The notes: generated by a model not told the origin, from the letters alone. A DNA stretch of 64,000 nt from Oscillospiraceae bacterium (GCA_015064685.1 SVRT01000002.1:1-64000), one strand, 5' to 3'; shown: positions 44,086 to 53,991, counted from the stretch's first letter. Made by a program: numbers and translations.

Positions 44086-46293
44086 ATGTCTGCTTTTAAA
44101 AATGCTATTGCAGATCCGTTCGGTTGCGCAAGATTTATCAAGGCGCAGAAAACTCATTCGGGCTATACCTTTGACGATCCTCTGCCGTTCTTCAGACGTG
44201 AGTTTGAGCTTGACGGGGAAGTCGAAAACGCGCGTATCTTCGTGCAGAGTCCCGGATTTGCTTCTTACTACATAAACGGAAAGCCGATTACGGAAGATAT
44301 TTTCATTTCCGCGACGAGTGATTACAAAAAGATACTCTGGTATGACGAATATGACGTTACACCGCTTTTGAAAAAAGGGAAAAACGTGATTTGCGCTATC
44401 GCGGGAAACGGATTCTTCAACGAGCCATTCCGCACTGCATGGGAGTATCACGAGGCTTATTGGAGAGATGCTCCGCAGATACTCGTTTCGCTTTGGGTGA
44501 ACGGTGACAATACCCTCGTATCCGACAAAAGCTGGAGAGTCAGCAGGGAATTTTCATACATAACCTACAGCCATCTGCGTAGCGGCGAATTCGTCGATAT
44601 GAGAAAATATGACGAGAGCTGGCTTGCGCTCGGCTTTGAGGACTCTACCTGGATGAACGCTATTGAAAGAGAGCCCGAGGAGATCACGGCAACCCTTCGC
44701 CCGATAATCTGTCCGCCTGTACGCGAGGTAGAGATCCTTGATCCCGTTGAAATAAGAAAAACGAACGAGGGCTATCTTATTGATTTCGCGCGTACCATCT
44801 CGGGATATATGGGAATAACATTTACCGCGCCCGAGGGCAGAGAGCTTGAGTTTTATTACACCGAGGACATCTATCCCGACGGCAAAATAAAGATGAACGG
44901 ACTGCACAAGGAGTTCAATTATCCCGACCGTCAGCCCTTCCATATAAATAAGGCTATTGCATCGGGTAAGAGAGATACCTTTAAGCCTCTTTTCTGCTAT
45001 CACGGCTTCCGCTACGTCCTTATAACCGGTCTTGACGAGGCGCCGAGGGCTGAGGATATCAAGGCTTATTTCATCCACAACGATATCGAGCGCAGAAGCG
45101 AATTCAAGTGCGGCAATCCCGTTATTCAGTACATTTACGATGCAGGAATACAGTCGACCTATTCGAATATGTTCTGGTCGCTTACCGACTGTCCAACACG
45201 CGAAAAGCTCGGTTGGATGAACGATGCTCAGGCATCTATCGAGCAGACGTTCATCAACTTTGATATTATGCCTTTCTACAACAAGTGGTTTGAGGATATC
45301 AAGGCAGATATGTGCGAGGACGGTGCGCTTCACGCAGTCGTTCCGTCACACACATGGGGACGAGATTGGGGTCCTGTATGTGATCTTATGCTCTATGAGC
45401 TGCCTTACCGTGCATATCTTTACACGGGCGATAGGACGATGCTTGTGGGTGCAATTGAGTACTTTGACAGATATCTCGATTTTCTTGAAGGATATATCAA
45501 GGAGAATAAGAATTTCATTCTTGCTGATTGGATGGGATGGGGTAATAGCCCGCTTATTCCTCGTGAGTTCGTTCGCGATATCATCTTCCTCAAAGCACTG
45601 AGGATTACCGCGCTTGCCTACAAGCTCGACGGACGTGACACAAAGACGATCGAAGAAAAGCTTGAGGGCTACAAGAGAATTTTCGCGTCAAAATATCTTG
45701 ACGAGAATGGAAGGTGTACCGTCGATGAGCAGACGGCAGTTGCTTTGATGATAATGTTTGGTATATACACCGATAAGGATATGATCTCAAAGCAGATGGC
45801 TCAAACTGTTGAGAGAAGCAACGTGACGCTTACATCAGGCATGCTTGGTGTTCAGTATCTTTACGATGCGCTTGGTGAGAGCGGCAGGGGAGACCTCGCG
45901 TATAAGCTCATTACAGAGAGTGATCCCGGATACAAGACCTGGTATCAGCACGGGGCGGATACGCTCTGGGAGTGCTGGGACGGTGCTGATCGCGACTCTC
46001 ACAACCATCATATGTTTTCGAACGTTATCGGATGGTTCTTTAAGACGATGCTTGGTATAGAACCCTGCGAGGATGCTCCGGGCTTTGAAAGGATCATTCT
46101 CCGTCCTCAGTTTATCGCCGATGCGGGCTACGTTTGGGCTAAGATGCAGACGGTTCGCGGTGAGATAGAGCTTGGTTGGGAATATAAGGACGGTGTGTTT
46201 GAGTACACGGTCATTATTCCCAACGGGGTCGAGGCTTTTTACAACGGTGAGACACTAAAGACAGGAAAAAATACGTTTATAATTAAAAAATAA
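44086..46293 (+). CDS. GH78 family alpha-L-rhamnosidase
   Basis: An inverting rhamnosidase that removes terminal L-rhamnose. The 735 residues have N-terminal beta-sandwich domains (ARIFVQSPGFASYYINGKPI in the first), then the (alpha/alpha)6 barrel from about 340. The family's acidic signature is present: TDCPTREKLGWMND at 367-380, with D368 and the general acid E373, and downstream WGWGNSP-like and HGADTLWECWDG motifs. A C-terminal beta domain ends at GKNTFIIKK. No signal peptide, so a cytoplasmic enzyme. Ribosome site AAAGGAGA; the isomerase-like gene follows 21 bases later. Confidence 0.9.
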   Translation: MSAFKNAIADPFGCARFIKAQKTHSGYTFDDPLPFFRREFELDGEVENARIFVQSPGFASYYINGKPITEDIFISATSDYKKILWYDEYDVTPLLKKGKNVICAIAGNGFFNEPFRTAWEYHEAYWRDAPQILVSLWVNGDNTLVSDKSWRVSREFSYITYSHLRSGEFVDMRKYDESWLALGFEDSTWMNAIEREPEEITATLRPIICPPVREVEILDPVEIRKTNEGYLIDFARTISGYMGITFTAPEGRELEFYYTEDIYPDGKIKMNGLHKEFNYPDRQPFHINKAIASGKRDTFKPLFCYHGFRYVLITGLDEAPRAEDIKAYFIHNDIERRSEFKCGNPVIQYIYDAGIQSTYSNMFWSLTDCPTREKLGWMNDAQASIEQTFINFDIMPFYNKWFEDIKADMCEDGALHAVVPSHTWGRDWGPVCDLMLYELPYRAYLYTGDRTMLVGAIEYFDRYLDFLEGYIKENKNFILADWMGWGNSPLIPREFVRDIIFLKALRITALAYKLDGRDTKTIEEKLEGYKRIFASKYLDENGRCTVDEQTAVALMIMFGIYTDKDMISKQMAQTVERSNVTLTSGMLGVQYLYDALGESGRGDLAYKLITESDPGYKTWYQHGADTLWECWDGADRDSHNHHMFSNVIGWFFKTMLGIEPCEDAPGFERIILRPQFIADAGYVWAKMQTVRGEIELGWEYKDGVFEYTVIIPNGVEAFYNGETLKTGKNTFIIKK

Positions 46294-46314
46294 CATATAA
46301 AAGGAGAAATAGTT

Positions 46315-46890
46315 ATGAAAACAGTTAAGGACAAGTATCTTGTAGTTGGTGCAGACTTTGCCGGCTATCCTCTTAAGGAGGCTGTTTGCGCTCACCTCAG
46401 AGAAAAGGGCTGGAAGATCACCGACCTCGGTGTTACAGCTGACAGCGATCCCGATGACACAGAGAATATGTTCCACCGCGTTGGTCTTCGCGTTGGTGCG
46501 CAGATCTCCGAGGGAAATTTTGAAAGAGCGCTTCTTTTCTGCGGTACGGGTATGGGTATTCATATCGCGGCATCCAAGTGTCCTCACGTTCATGCAGGTG
46601 TTGTTGAGAGCGTTCCTGCAGCTCTCCGTGCTATTACGGGTAACGGTGTAAACGTTCTTGCTATGGGCGCATTCTACGTTGCTCCCGCAATGGGATGTGA
46701 CATTGCTGATGCTTACCTCAATGCAGATCTCGGAACGGGATATGAGTGGTGGTACAATTTTTACGAGTTCCACAAGCTCGCTATTGATGAGCTTGAGGCA
46801 TTCAACTACGAAGAATATAAGGCAAACGGCTTCAAGATGGAGCATCTTGGAGACTATCCTCTCAAGCTTGAAAAGAAGCCTGAGGCATAA
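46315..46890 (+). CDS. RpiB/LacA/LacB family sugar-phosphate isomerase-like protein
   Basis: A 191-residue member of the family that interconverts aldose and ketose phosphates. VVGADFAGYPLKEAV at 10-24 matches the phosphate/ring-binding start, but the usual His after Asp (DHAG) is Phe15. The catalytic-cysteine region FCGTGMGIHIAA is intact with C76. The region usually reading R-EHN-AN reads RAITGNGVNVLAMG, so a second conserved His is also lost. It is longer than RpiB by about 40 residues at the C-terminus. Co-transcription with GH78 suggests a role in sugar breakdown, with unusual substrate. Confidence 0.8.
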   Translation: MKTVKDKYLVVGADFAGYPLKEAVCAHLREKGWKITDLGVTADSDPDDTENMFHRVGLRVGAQISEGNFERALLFCGTGMGIHIAASKCPHVHAGVVESVPAALRAITGNGVNVLAMGAFYVAPAMGCDIADAYLNADLGTGYEWWYNFYEFHKLAIDELEAFNYEEYKANGFKMEHLGDYPLKLEKKPEA

Positions 46891-46895
46891 AAATT

Positions 46896-46926
46896 TCGGC
46901 ACACCGATCCGGTGTGCCGATCTTTT
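46896..46926. terminator. Bidirectional terminator
   Basis: An 11-base perfect stem (46896-46906 with 46910-46920), three-base loop, followed by TCTTTTTA on the plus strand and AAATTT on the other. It separates the isomerase gene from the convergent GH25 gene. Confidence 0.88.
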
Positions 46927-48653
46927 TATTTTAAGAATAATCCGTCAAAGGAAATATACTTTGGATTTGCGCTCATGTAGGCAACGGTACCGTTGTAGAT
47001 AATTGCGGTGTACTGCTCGGTCTTCTCAACTACCTCAAAGCGTGAGCCGAATTCTGCGTAGCCTATAACGTCAAGGCTTGCATCGTATTCGTCGCTTGTG
47101 AAATAATCGGCCTTGCTTCTTACTTTTATTGTATCAGATGAGACCCATACGAAGGTCTTACCGGTGTCGTGAAACTTGAAATCACCGTCGTATCCCGAAA
47201 AGCCGTATTCCTTGATTATCGAGGGGTAGTCCTTGTAGGAATAGTTCATATCGAAGACGGTGTGATCAATTCCGTCAATAGTTCCGTTGTCGGTATACTG
47301 CCACATTCCGAGCGTTTTTCCAAATTCCTCTTCATTCCAGGTCGGGAGCTCCCCCTCTTCATACTTAGGATACCTTGCATACCAGATCTCAAAGCGAGAA
47401 AGCGCGGTTTCCTTGTCTATAAGGTTATAGAGCCATTCGTCGTTGACATAAAGACCGGTATAATAGCCTGCGCGCTGGAGCGTGGTGAAGAAGGTCATAC
47501 ACATTTCGTTGAGAATTGAGGGATGAATGGTCATAAGTGACTCATCTTCAAGATCGAGGTAGATCGGATATTCAAACTGCTTGCCTTGCAGGGCAGAGAG
47601 TACAAGATTAGCCTCAAGTGTGATCTCGTGCACGCTTGTTGCGCGTGTATAAAAATAGACACCGACGTCAAGCCCTGCAGCCTTTGCCTCTGCGTAGCTC
47701 TTCTCAAAGGTGGGATCAATTCCTATTGCTGCATCGCCTGCGCGGATGATCACGTAGCTTATCCCCGATGCTTTGATAGCTTCCCAATTGAGAGAAATAT
47801 AGTCACCGTTGCCGTCGACCTTATAGTTGTGATAAGATACGTCTATGCCTTTCGCCAGAACGTCTGTGCTGTTTGAATACGCGTTTTCAAGAATATCACT
47901 GTAAAACCTATATTCTCCGATGTATTCATATCCGCAGGCAGAACAGTTAAAAATTGTAGAACCCATATCCGACAGCGTAGGCATTGTAACCGTGCGGGAA
48001 AAGGTGTGTCCGGTCGGTGCTACTGTAAGCGTATAAGTATCCGAGCATTCGCAGGTGTACCTGATCTCTCCGGTTTCGGTACAACTTGCAAGCGAGATAA
48101 CCTCTTCTTTATAGTTGTGCCCTGTGGGCTTTGTGATGTTTGCTGTTGTGGTATATCCGCAAGCGCATTTGTATTCAGTGTAGCCCTCCTTGTCGCAGGT
48201 AGGAGCGATGACAGTTTCTTCGAACGTGTGTCCAAGTGCGCTCGTATAAAGCGAAACGTGAGATAAATTACATTTTTTGCACGTGTATTTGGTATATCCG
48301 CGTTCAACACACGTAGGGTCGGTTACTTCTAGCGAATAGTTATGACCGAGGGCGCTAGTTTGTTCAGACACATAAGACGCACCGCATTCACATGTATATT
48401 CGGTGTATCCGCCTGTAACACAGGTAGGGGACACCGTTCTGCTTGAAAATGTGTGACCTGTAGGATCACTGCGTTCTGTCAGGAAGGAATATGCGCAATC
48501 ATTGCAGGTGTTTTGTGTATATCCGCTTTCGGTACAAGTGGGGGCGATTGTATTCTGAGATACATTTTCGTGTCTGCATTCTTGCTCCGAATCGCAGGAG
48601 ATCGCCAAAAGAGCGATAAGTAATAGGAAAAATGTAAAAAGTGTTTTTTTCAT
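46926..48653 (-). CDS. Lipoprotein with six Cys/Gly-His repeats, GH25 muramidase domain and SH3-like end
   Basis: A 575-residue surface protein. The start at 48653 gives a lipoprotein signal with LAISC (Cys20); a longer start would overlap rsmA. Residues about 26-250 hold six repeats of about 37 residues with the pattern PTC-x3-GY-x2-Y-x-C-x(1-2)-C...GH(T/N)(F/Y); the last is degraded. The GH25 domain (about 268-500) has D271 in GIDVSYHN and D367-x-E369 in YLDLEDE, the catalytic acids of lysozyme-like muramidases. About 510-575 looks like a bacterial SH3 domain. Probably a cell-wall remodelling enzyme; the repeats may bind metal or a surface ligand. Confidence 0.85.
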   Translation of the reverse strand: MKKTLFTFFLLLIALLAISCDSEQECRHENVSQNTIAPTCTESGYTQNTCNDCAYSFLTERSDPTGHTFSSRTVSPTCVTGGYTEYTCECGASYVSEQTSALGHNYSLEVTDPTCVERGYTKYTCKKCNLSHVSLYTSALGHTFEETVIAPTCDKEGYTEYKCACGYTTTANITKPTGHNYKEEVISLASCTETGEIRYTCECSDTYTLTVAPTGHTFSRTVTMPTLSDMGSTIFNCSACGYEYIGEYRFYSDILENAYSNSTDVLAKGIDVSYHNYKVDGNGDYISLNWEAIKASGISYVIIRAGDAAIGIDPTFEKSYAEAKAAGLDVGVYFYTRATSVHEITLEANLVLSALQGKQFEYPIYLDLEDESLMTIHPSILNEMCMTFFTTLQRAGYYTGLYVNDEWLYNLIDKETALSRFEIWYARYPKYEEGELPTWNEEEFGKTLGMWQYTDNGTIDGIDHTVFDMNYSYKDYPSIIKEYGFSGYDGDFKFHDTGKTFVWVSSDTIKVRSKADYFTSDEYDASLDVIGYAEFGSRFEVVEKTEQYTAIIYNGTVAYMSANPKYISFDGLFLK

Positions 48654-48657
48654 AGCT

Positions 48658-49527
48658 TTACTGATTGATTTCTTTATATATTGCATCGGATAGGGCGCAG
48701 AAGTCCTTAACTGAGAGCTTTTCTCCCCTTACGTCGGGGCGATGTCCACACGAGGTGATTATATCTGTAAGTCGCTCCTTAGGTATTTCGGGAAATCCGG
48801 TTGAAAGGGAGTTTGGCAGAGTTTTTCTTCTTTGCTCAAATGCCGCCTTTACAGTACGGAAAAATAACTCCTCGTCAATAGGATTTACAGGCTTATCCTT
48901 CCATAGATCGATACGAACGACGCTTGACGTAACCTTTGGGGGAGGCATAAATCTATCTGCGCTTACGGTGAATAGCATCTTGGCATCCCCGTAATAGTCA
49001 ATAGCGGCGGTAATTGCACCGCAATTCTTTTTTCCCGCACCTGCGGCGAGCCTTTGAGCGACCTCTGTCTGCACCATTACGGTAATTGAATCAAAGGGAA
49101 GCTTTGACTCTATAAGCTTCATAAGGATCGGCGTGGTGATGTAGTAGGGAAGATTTGCGCAGACAGCGACCTTGCCCATCTCAAAATATGGAGCAAGGAT
49201 AGTGTCGAGGTCTGCCCTCATAATATCCTCGTTGATCACGGTTACGTTTTTGTATCCGTCAAGTGTGTATTTGAGAACGGGAATAAGTCCCGAGTCGATC
49301 TCAAACGCGATAACGCGCGAATATCTTTCGCAAAGCTCACGGGTCATACAACCGATGCCGGGTCCGATCTCGATAACCGTGATATCCTTATCGTCATTGC
49401 ACGCGTCGGCTATATCCTCGACTGTCATATTGTCGGTAAGGAAGTTCTGACCGTATTCCTTTTTGAATGTCAGACCGAACATGTCCATTACCTGTTTTAT
49501 TGTTCTGGGATCACATAGATTGAGCAT
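48658..49527 (-). CDS. rsmA: 16S rRNA dimethyladenosine transferase RsmA (KsgA)
   Basis: Dimethylates A1518 and A1519 of 16S rRNA late in 30S assembly. The 289 residues have the family start KKEYGQNFLTD, SAM motif I VIEIGPGIGCMT at 51-62, and catalytic motif IV NLPYYITTP near 125-133. The C-terminal domain ends at about 285. It is preceded by the THUMP methyltransferase gene nine bases upstream, and the GH25 gene starts four bases after its stop. Confidence 0.96.
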   Translation of the reverse strand: MLNLCDPRTIKQVMDMFGLTFKKEYGQNFLTDNMTVEDIADACNDDKDITVIEIGPGIGCMTRELCERYSRVIAFEIDSGLIPVLKYTLDGYKNVTVINEDIMRADLDTILAPYFEMGKVAVCANLPYYITTPILMKLIESKLPFDSITVMVQTEVAQRLAAGAGKKNCGAITAAIDYYGDAKMLFTVSADRFMPPPKVTSSVVRIDLWKDKPVNPIDEELFFRTVKAAFEQRRKTLPNSLSTGFPEIPKERLTDIITSCGHRPDVRGEKLSVKDFCALSDAIYKEINQ

Positions 49528-49536
49528 ATTATCCTC

Positions 49537-50742
49537 TTATTTCTTGGGTTTTATATATTTGTTTTTGTTATCAAAGGATTTGTTTTTGTTAAACGTTTTA
49601 TTTTGCGGGCGGTCAACTCTGAACTGTTCAGGCTTGAAGAACTGATAGAAATTGCAGGGAAGCATTCCGTTATAGAGCTTTCGGATCTTGTCCGCGCGCC
49701 TGCCGTAGAGCTTCTCAAAATATTCGCAGGATGTTATCACGTAGATGTGCCAGGGCTCAAAATTCTTGAAATTACGTCCGATTTCGCGGTATAGCTGCTC
49801 AATTTCACGCATCTCGCCCATTCTTTCGCCGTACGGAGGATTGCAAACAATAGTTCCTCGTCTGTCTGTGGGCTTTTCGATTTTTCTCGCATCTGCGCAG
49901 AAAATGTTGATGTTTTCCTCAACTCCAGCGCGAAGCGCGTTTTCATAAGCAACGTCGAGGATGTCCTCGTCTATATCGGATGCCCAGACCTCAAAGGAAG
50001 AATCCTTGATCTCAAGTGCAGCGGCTTCTTGTCTTGCCTGTTCCCACATGTCAGAAGTTACTCTAGCGAATTTTTCTGCCGCGAACTCACGCTTAAGTCC
50101 CGGGGCGATACGTCTTGCTATCATTGCCGCCTCAATAGCGATCGTGCCAGAGCCGCAGAAAGGATCCCATATGAGAACGTCTTCTTTAGGTCTACTTGTG
50201 AGAGCAATAGCTGCGGCAAGCGTTTCGCGTAGCGGTGCAGCGCCAGCGTCGGGTCTGTATCCGCGCTTGTGGAGGGCGAGACCGGAGGTATCTATCATAA
50301 GCATAGCCTCGTCCTTGAGAATGAAGAATTCGACTTTATACTTAACCCCCGTTTCCTCAAACCATGAGATCCCGTATTCTGTGGAAAGTCTGTTAACTAT
50401 CGCCTTTTTTACGATGCTTTGACAGTCCGGGATGCTTGTAAGCTTGCTTTTTATGGAATGTCCTGTGACGGGAAATTCGTCGAGCCTGCCTATCCATTCC
50501 TGCCAGGGAAGTGAATAAGTGCCGTCAAAAAGCTCGGAAAAGCTCTCTGCGTGAAAGCGCCCGAGGACGATAAATACGCGCTCTGCAAGTCTTAAATTGA
50601 TGTTTGCTCGGGGAATGTCCTTTTCTTCACCCTCAAAGAGTACTCTGCCGTCGATCGTCTCAACTCTTTTAAGTCCGAGGGCATCTATCTCCTCCCCAAG
50701 CTGTTTTTCAAGTCCAAATAGGCATGTTGCCGCTAATAACAT
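49537..50742 (-). CDS. THUMP-domain rRNA N2-guanine methyltransferase (RlmL/YpsC-like)
   Basis: A 401-residue class I RNA methyltransferase. A ferredoxin-like plus THUMP domain occupies about 1-160 (LLAATCLFGLEKQLGEEIDALG start), followed by the catalytic domain with WDPFCGSGTIAIEAA (SAM motif I), ASDIDEDILD and NPPYGERMG (motif IV). The RDP-like GYRPDAGAAPLRETLAAA matches RlmL/YpsC. The last 30 residues are lysine and asparagine rich (FNKNKSFDNKNKYIK), a probable RNA-binding tail. Substrate by homology: 23S rRNA guanine. Confidence 0.9.
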   Translation of the reverse strand: MLLAATCLFGLEKQLGEEIDALGLKRVETIDGRVLFEGEEKDIPRANINLRLAERVFIVLGRFHAESFSELFDGTYSLPWQEWIGRLDEFPVTGHSIKSKLTSIPDCQSIVKKAIVNRLSTEYGISWFEETGVKYKVEFFILKDEAMLMIDTSGLALHKRGYRPDAGAAPLRETLAAAIALTSRPKEDVLIWDPFCGSGTIAIEAAMIARRIAPGLKREFAAEKFARVTSDMWEQARQEAAALEIKDSSFEVWASDIDEDILDVAYENALRAGVEENINIFCADARKIEKPTDRRGTIVCNPPYGERMGEMREIEQLYREIGRNFKNFEPWHIYVITSCEYFEKLYGRRADKIRKLYNGMLPCNFYQFFKPEQFRVDRPQNKTFNKNKSFDNKNKYIKPKK

Positions 50743-50753
50743 AGTAAATTCCT

Positions 50754-52625
50754 TTATTTTTCAAAGTTTTCATCGACGAGGATAAGCACTGCGCCCTCGT
50801 CACGGTAATATTTTACATATCCGTTCGCATAATAGAATTCAGCGATCTTCAGACTGTCGTCATCGTATCCCGGACGGATATCAAGCACGATATATTCGGT
50901 ATCAGTCTTGTATACTCCGTTTTCTTTGTGATAGTTGACCTCATAAATTACGTCACGTTCAGATATATGCGCCAAAAGGAAGGTAGTGCAGGTGACCGAC
51001 GCATCCTCGGGCAGCACCTCCTCAAGAGCATAGTCGATACGTGAATATAGCTCTGATTTTTCCTCGTATCTCTTTGAATACGTGCTGTATTTCGGTATAA
51101 CGACTATCAGGTACATAAGCACGGTTGCAATTATTGCCACGCGCGTCAGATATCCCTTTGAGAACGGTTTAAGCTCGGAAAGGTTCATTACCGCAAGGTA
51201 GAAAATAAATGCCGTAATTCCAAAGCTGTACTGGAAGGTTATATCGGGCTGATATTTGTACATCGTGAGAATATTAAGCAAAATTGGAGTCAGGAGAAGC
51301 AATCTTGACACCTTTTTGGTCGCGAAAGGAAGGAATGCGAGGGGCAGGAGAAGCTGAATGAGATATTTGAGCTTTCCTGTGTCACCTGCACTTGTTGCGA
51401 AGATCTGCGTAAGGGTATATCCGGGATTTAACAGAATGGTCTTGATAACACCGATAAGTCCGTCCTCACTATCATAGATCATATTTCCAAAGCGGCTTGA
51501 CATAATTCCGGTGCCGTATTGCTCCATAAGTGATGAAACGATAAGGAAATATATAAGCGGAATTATTGCCATCGGAATGCCTATCTTCCATTTCTTTGTC
51601 GAAAGCAAAATATAAATGGCAAAGAAAATGAGATAGATAAACGCGTCTTCTTTTACAAGAAGAGTAAGAACGGAAAAGATCGCTAAGGGAATATATTTTT
51701 CAGTCTCAAAGAAATAGAATACCCACAAAAGAAGGGTTACGAGGAAGCAATTCTCGTGCAGGTCGTAAAAGCATCCTGCGCTGAGTGCGGGATATGCGGC
51801 ATAGAGAAGCGCGACCGCAACGGTCATTTTCTTTGAAAGCCCTCTTTTACGTGCAATAAGCACGATCGGTATAATGCCAATGTAGATGACGACTGCCTGC
51901 AATATCTGGAGCGTTGCGGGGGAACGGAAAATAAAATAGAAGGGGAGCATCAGATAATATATCGGCGAGAAATGCACTGCAAAATGCGAGAGAAGCATAT
52001 CACGCTCACTCGTTGAATTCGGCGCGCCCGTTTCTGCCATGTTATAGAACATATTGCAGAAGAGTCCGAAGTCAAAGTTAGGAGTTGAATAAGTAAGATA
52101 TCTGTATACTCCTATCGCTCCGACAATAAAGCAACAGATCAGCGCGATGATGACGATTGCGCCCCACATAATGCCCGTGTGAAAATCTGCTTTGATGAAG
52201 CTGAAGCATTTCTTCTCGGTTGCGTAGAGCATAACTATTGCCATTACGAGCATTACAGCAAAGTAGGTATAGTACTGTGAGGTGTTGGACTTGTACATCA
52301 AAATAATTGCGAGAATTGATGCAGAGCTTACAAGTACGTTAGGAACGATATTTACCTTCGGGAAAATTGCTACAAGACCAGTGAGCAAGAGCATAATGAA
52401 GGCCAATGCCGCACAGTGTCCGATAAGAGAGCCGGGTGCGGCGTCTGCTTGCAAAAAGTCCTTTGACGTGTAGAAAATCTCGTCATCGATATGTAATAGA
52501 AGATTGAAAATGCTGACGAGAAAATAGGATGAAAGAAAGGTTGTTATAAACAGTTCTATCGAGTATTTGAATTTCTCCGCAGGCTGTTTGATTTCAGCCT
52601 TTATGGAACTTTTATGTTTGTTCAT
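50754..52625 (-). CDS. DUF2079 family polytopic membrane protein
   Basis: A 623-residue protein with about a dozen membrane helices. The start is set at 52625, where AGGAGT precedes the ATG. The NFDFGLFCNMFYNMAETG stretch and the following FAVHFSPIYYLMLPFY loop are signatures of DUF2079, which is related to GT-C glycosyltransferases such as the mannosyltransferase and YfhO groups. Acidic residues in the first loops (DFG, HEN) may be catalytic. A lipid-linked sugar donor is likely but unproven. It starts 25 bases after the end of rmuC. Confidence 0.83.
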   Translation of the reverse strand: MNKHKSSIKAEIKQPAEKFKYSIELFITTFLSSYFLVSIFNLLLHIDDEIFYTSKDFLQADAAPGSLIGHCAALAFIMLLLTGLVAIFPKVNIVPNVLVSSASILAIILMYKSNTSQYYTYFAVMLVMAIVMLYATEKKCFSFIKADFHTGIMWGAIVIIALICCFIVGAIGVYRYLTYSTPNFDFGLFCNMFYNMAETGAPNSTSERDMLLSHFAVHFSPIYYLMLPFYFIFRSPATLQILQAVVIYIGIIPIVLIARKRGLSKKMTVAVALLYAAYPALSAGCFYDLHENCFLVTLLLWVFYFFETEKYIPLAIFSVLTLLVKEDAFIYLIFFAIYILLSTKKWKIGIPMAIIPLIYFLIVSSLMEQYGTGIMSSRFGNMIYDSEDGLIGVIKTILLNPGYTLTQIFATSAGDTGKLKYLIQLLLPLAFLPFATKKVSRLLLLTPILLNILTMYKYQPDITFQYSFGITAFIFYLAVMNLSELKPFSKGYLTRVAIIATVLMYLIVVIPKYSTYSKRYEEKSELYSRIDYALEEVLPEDASVTCTTFLLAHISERDVIYEVNYHKENGVYKTDTEYIVLDIRPGYDDDSLKIAEFYYANGYVKYYRDEGAVLILVDENFEK

Positions 52626-52650
52626 TTGATACTCCTGATTTTTATTTGGA

Positions 52651-53991
52651 TTATTCGTCGTCGTCTTCACCCTGCTCGCCTGATTCGATCTGCAATACTG
52701 AGTCAGACTCGGAGATTTCAAGCGCCTCTATTGTGCGAAGCTTTTTCTGGATAATGTCGTTTCTGTGTTGAGCCTCGTCAAGTGACTTTCCTGCTTCGTC
52801 AATCTTTTTCTTTGCCTTTGCGAGAACACCTGAGAACGTATCGTACTGCGATTTGACAGCTGAAAGTATCTTTCTGACCTCGCTCGCCTTTTCGTTGATA
52901 GCGGCAATTCTGAAGCCGAGCGAAAGGGAATTTAGAAGAGCGGTGATCGTTGAGGGCCCTGCTACCATTATGTTGAATTCTGTCTGAAGTCTTTCGGGAA
53001 TTGCGTTGGGGGATGAGGCGATTTCTGCATAAAGTCCTTCGCTTGCAAGATACATAATTGCAAACGGAGTTGTTTTGGGGATACTTATGTATTTTGTGAT
53101 CGTTCTGGCTTCGTGGATCACTCTTTCCTCAAGAGCTTTTCTCGCAAGTCGGGTTGCCTCTGGATCTGCATTGTCTGTTGCCTCGCAAAGTCTTACGTAG
53201 TCCTCCATCGGGAATTTTGAGTCGAGGGGAAGGTATGTGATCTCCTTATATCCGTCGCCAGAGGGGATCTTGATAGCAAACTCGACTCTGTCCTTGCTTG
53301 ATGTGCTCGGAGCATAGTTTTCAACGTACATGTTCGGGATAGTCTGGTCAAGAATATTCTTGAGCTGTACCTCTGCCCAGGTTCCTCTTGCCTTGACGTT
53401 CGTCAGCACACGGTTAAGTGAGGTTACGTGCTCTGTGATTCCGCCCGACATTTCCTTCATCTCTCCGAGAGCCTTATAAAGGTGCTCAAGCTGGTCGGAT
53501 ACTGTTTTAAACGAGCTGTCAAGTCTCTGTGTGAGGGTAGAGGTGAGCTTTTCATCAACCACGGTGCGCATCTGCTCGAGCTTCTGGTCGTTGTTCTGAC
53601 GGATCTTTTCAAGCGCGGCCTCAATTCTCGCGTTCTGTTTTTCGGTTGCCTCGGAATTCTTTTCACGAATCGTGCCAAGTCCTACCGATACCTCTCTGAG
53701 TATTCTGACGAGCTGCTCCTGGTTTGTTGTGCTGAGCTTTTCAAGGCTCTTATTGATTTCCGCTATTTTTTGCTCAAGCTCACGTCTTTGCGCAACTGCG
53801 GACTGATTCTGCTCGCTTCTGTTTCTTGAAAATTCATTATAGATGCTCTCGCGAAGCTCGTCCAGCTTTTTATCGTTTTTATTTGCTTTGCCTATCTCAT
53901 TCATCCTTTTTGTCATTGAATAGACGAAAAACAGGGAAATGAGAGATGCTAAAAGTGTGATGACCGATAAGATAATTATTGCAATATCCAT
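52651..53991 (-). CDS. rmuC: DNA recombination protein RmuC
   Basis: RmuC limits inversions and rearrangements at short repeats; it is thought to be a nuclease-fold protein. The 446 residues have one N-terminal membrane helix (about 3-26), a long coiled coil (about 35-190) and the RmuC domain (about 195-410) with VRGTWAEVQLKNIL-like KARGTWAEVQLKNIL, LPLDSKFPMEDYVRL and TPFAIMYLASEGLYAEI. The end is acidic (GEQGEDDDE). Has its own promoter at 54025-54053. Confidence 0.93.
   Translation of the reverse strand: MDIAIIILSVITLLASLISLFFVYSMTKRMNEIGKANKNDKKLDELRESIYNEFSRNRSEQNQSAVAQRRELEQKIAEINKSLEKLSTTNQEQLVRILREVSVGLGTIREKNSEATEKQNARIEAALEKIRQNNDQKLEQMRTVVDEKLTSTLTQRLDSSFKTVSDQLEHLYKALGEMKEMSGGITEHVTSLNRVLTNVKARGTWAEVQLKNILDQTIPNMYVENYAPSTSSKDRVEFAIKIPSGDGYKEITYLPLDSKFPMEDYVRLCEATDNADPEATRLARKALEERVIHEARTITKYISIPKTTPFAIMYLASEGLYAEIASSPNAIPERLQTEFNIMVAGPSTITALLNSLSLGFRIAAINEKASEVRKILSAVKSQYDTFSGVLAKAKKKIDEAGKSLDEAQHRNDIIQKKLRTIEALEISESDSVLQIESGEQGEDDDE

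Noticed and set aside
48020-48600. Regularly spaced similar DNA segments, at first look like a CRISPR or tandem repeat
   Set aside because: The units are about 110 bases, diverged, and encode the Cys/Gly-His repeats of the GH25 lipoprotein in frame.
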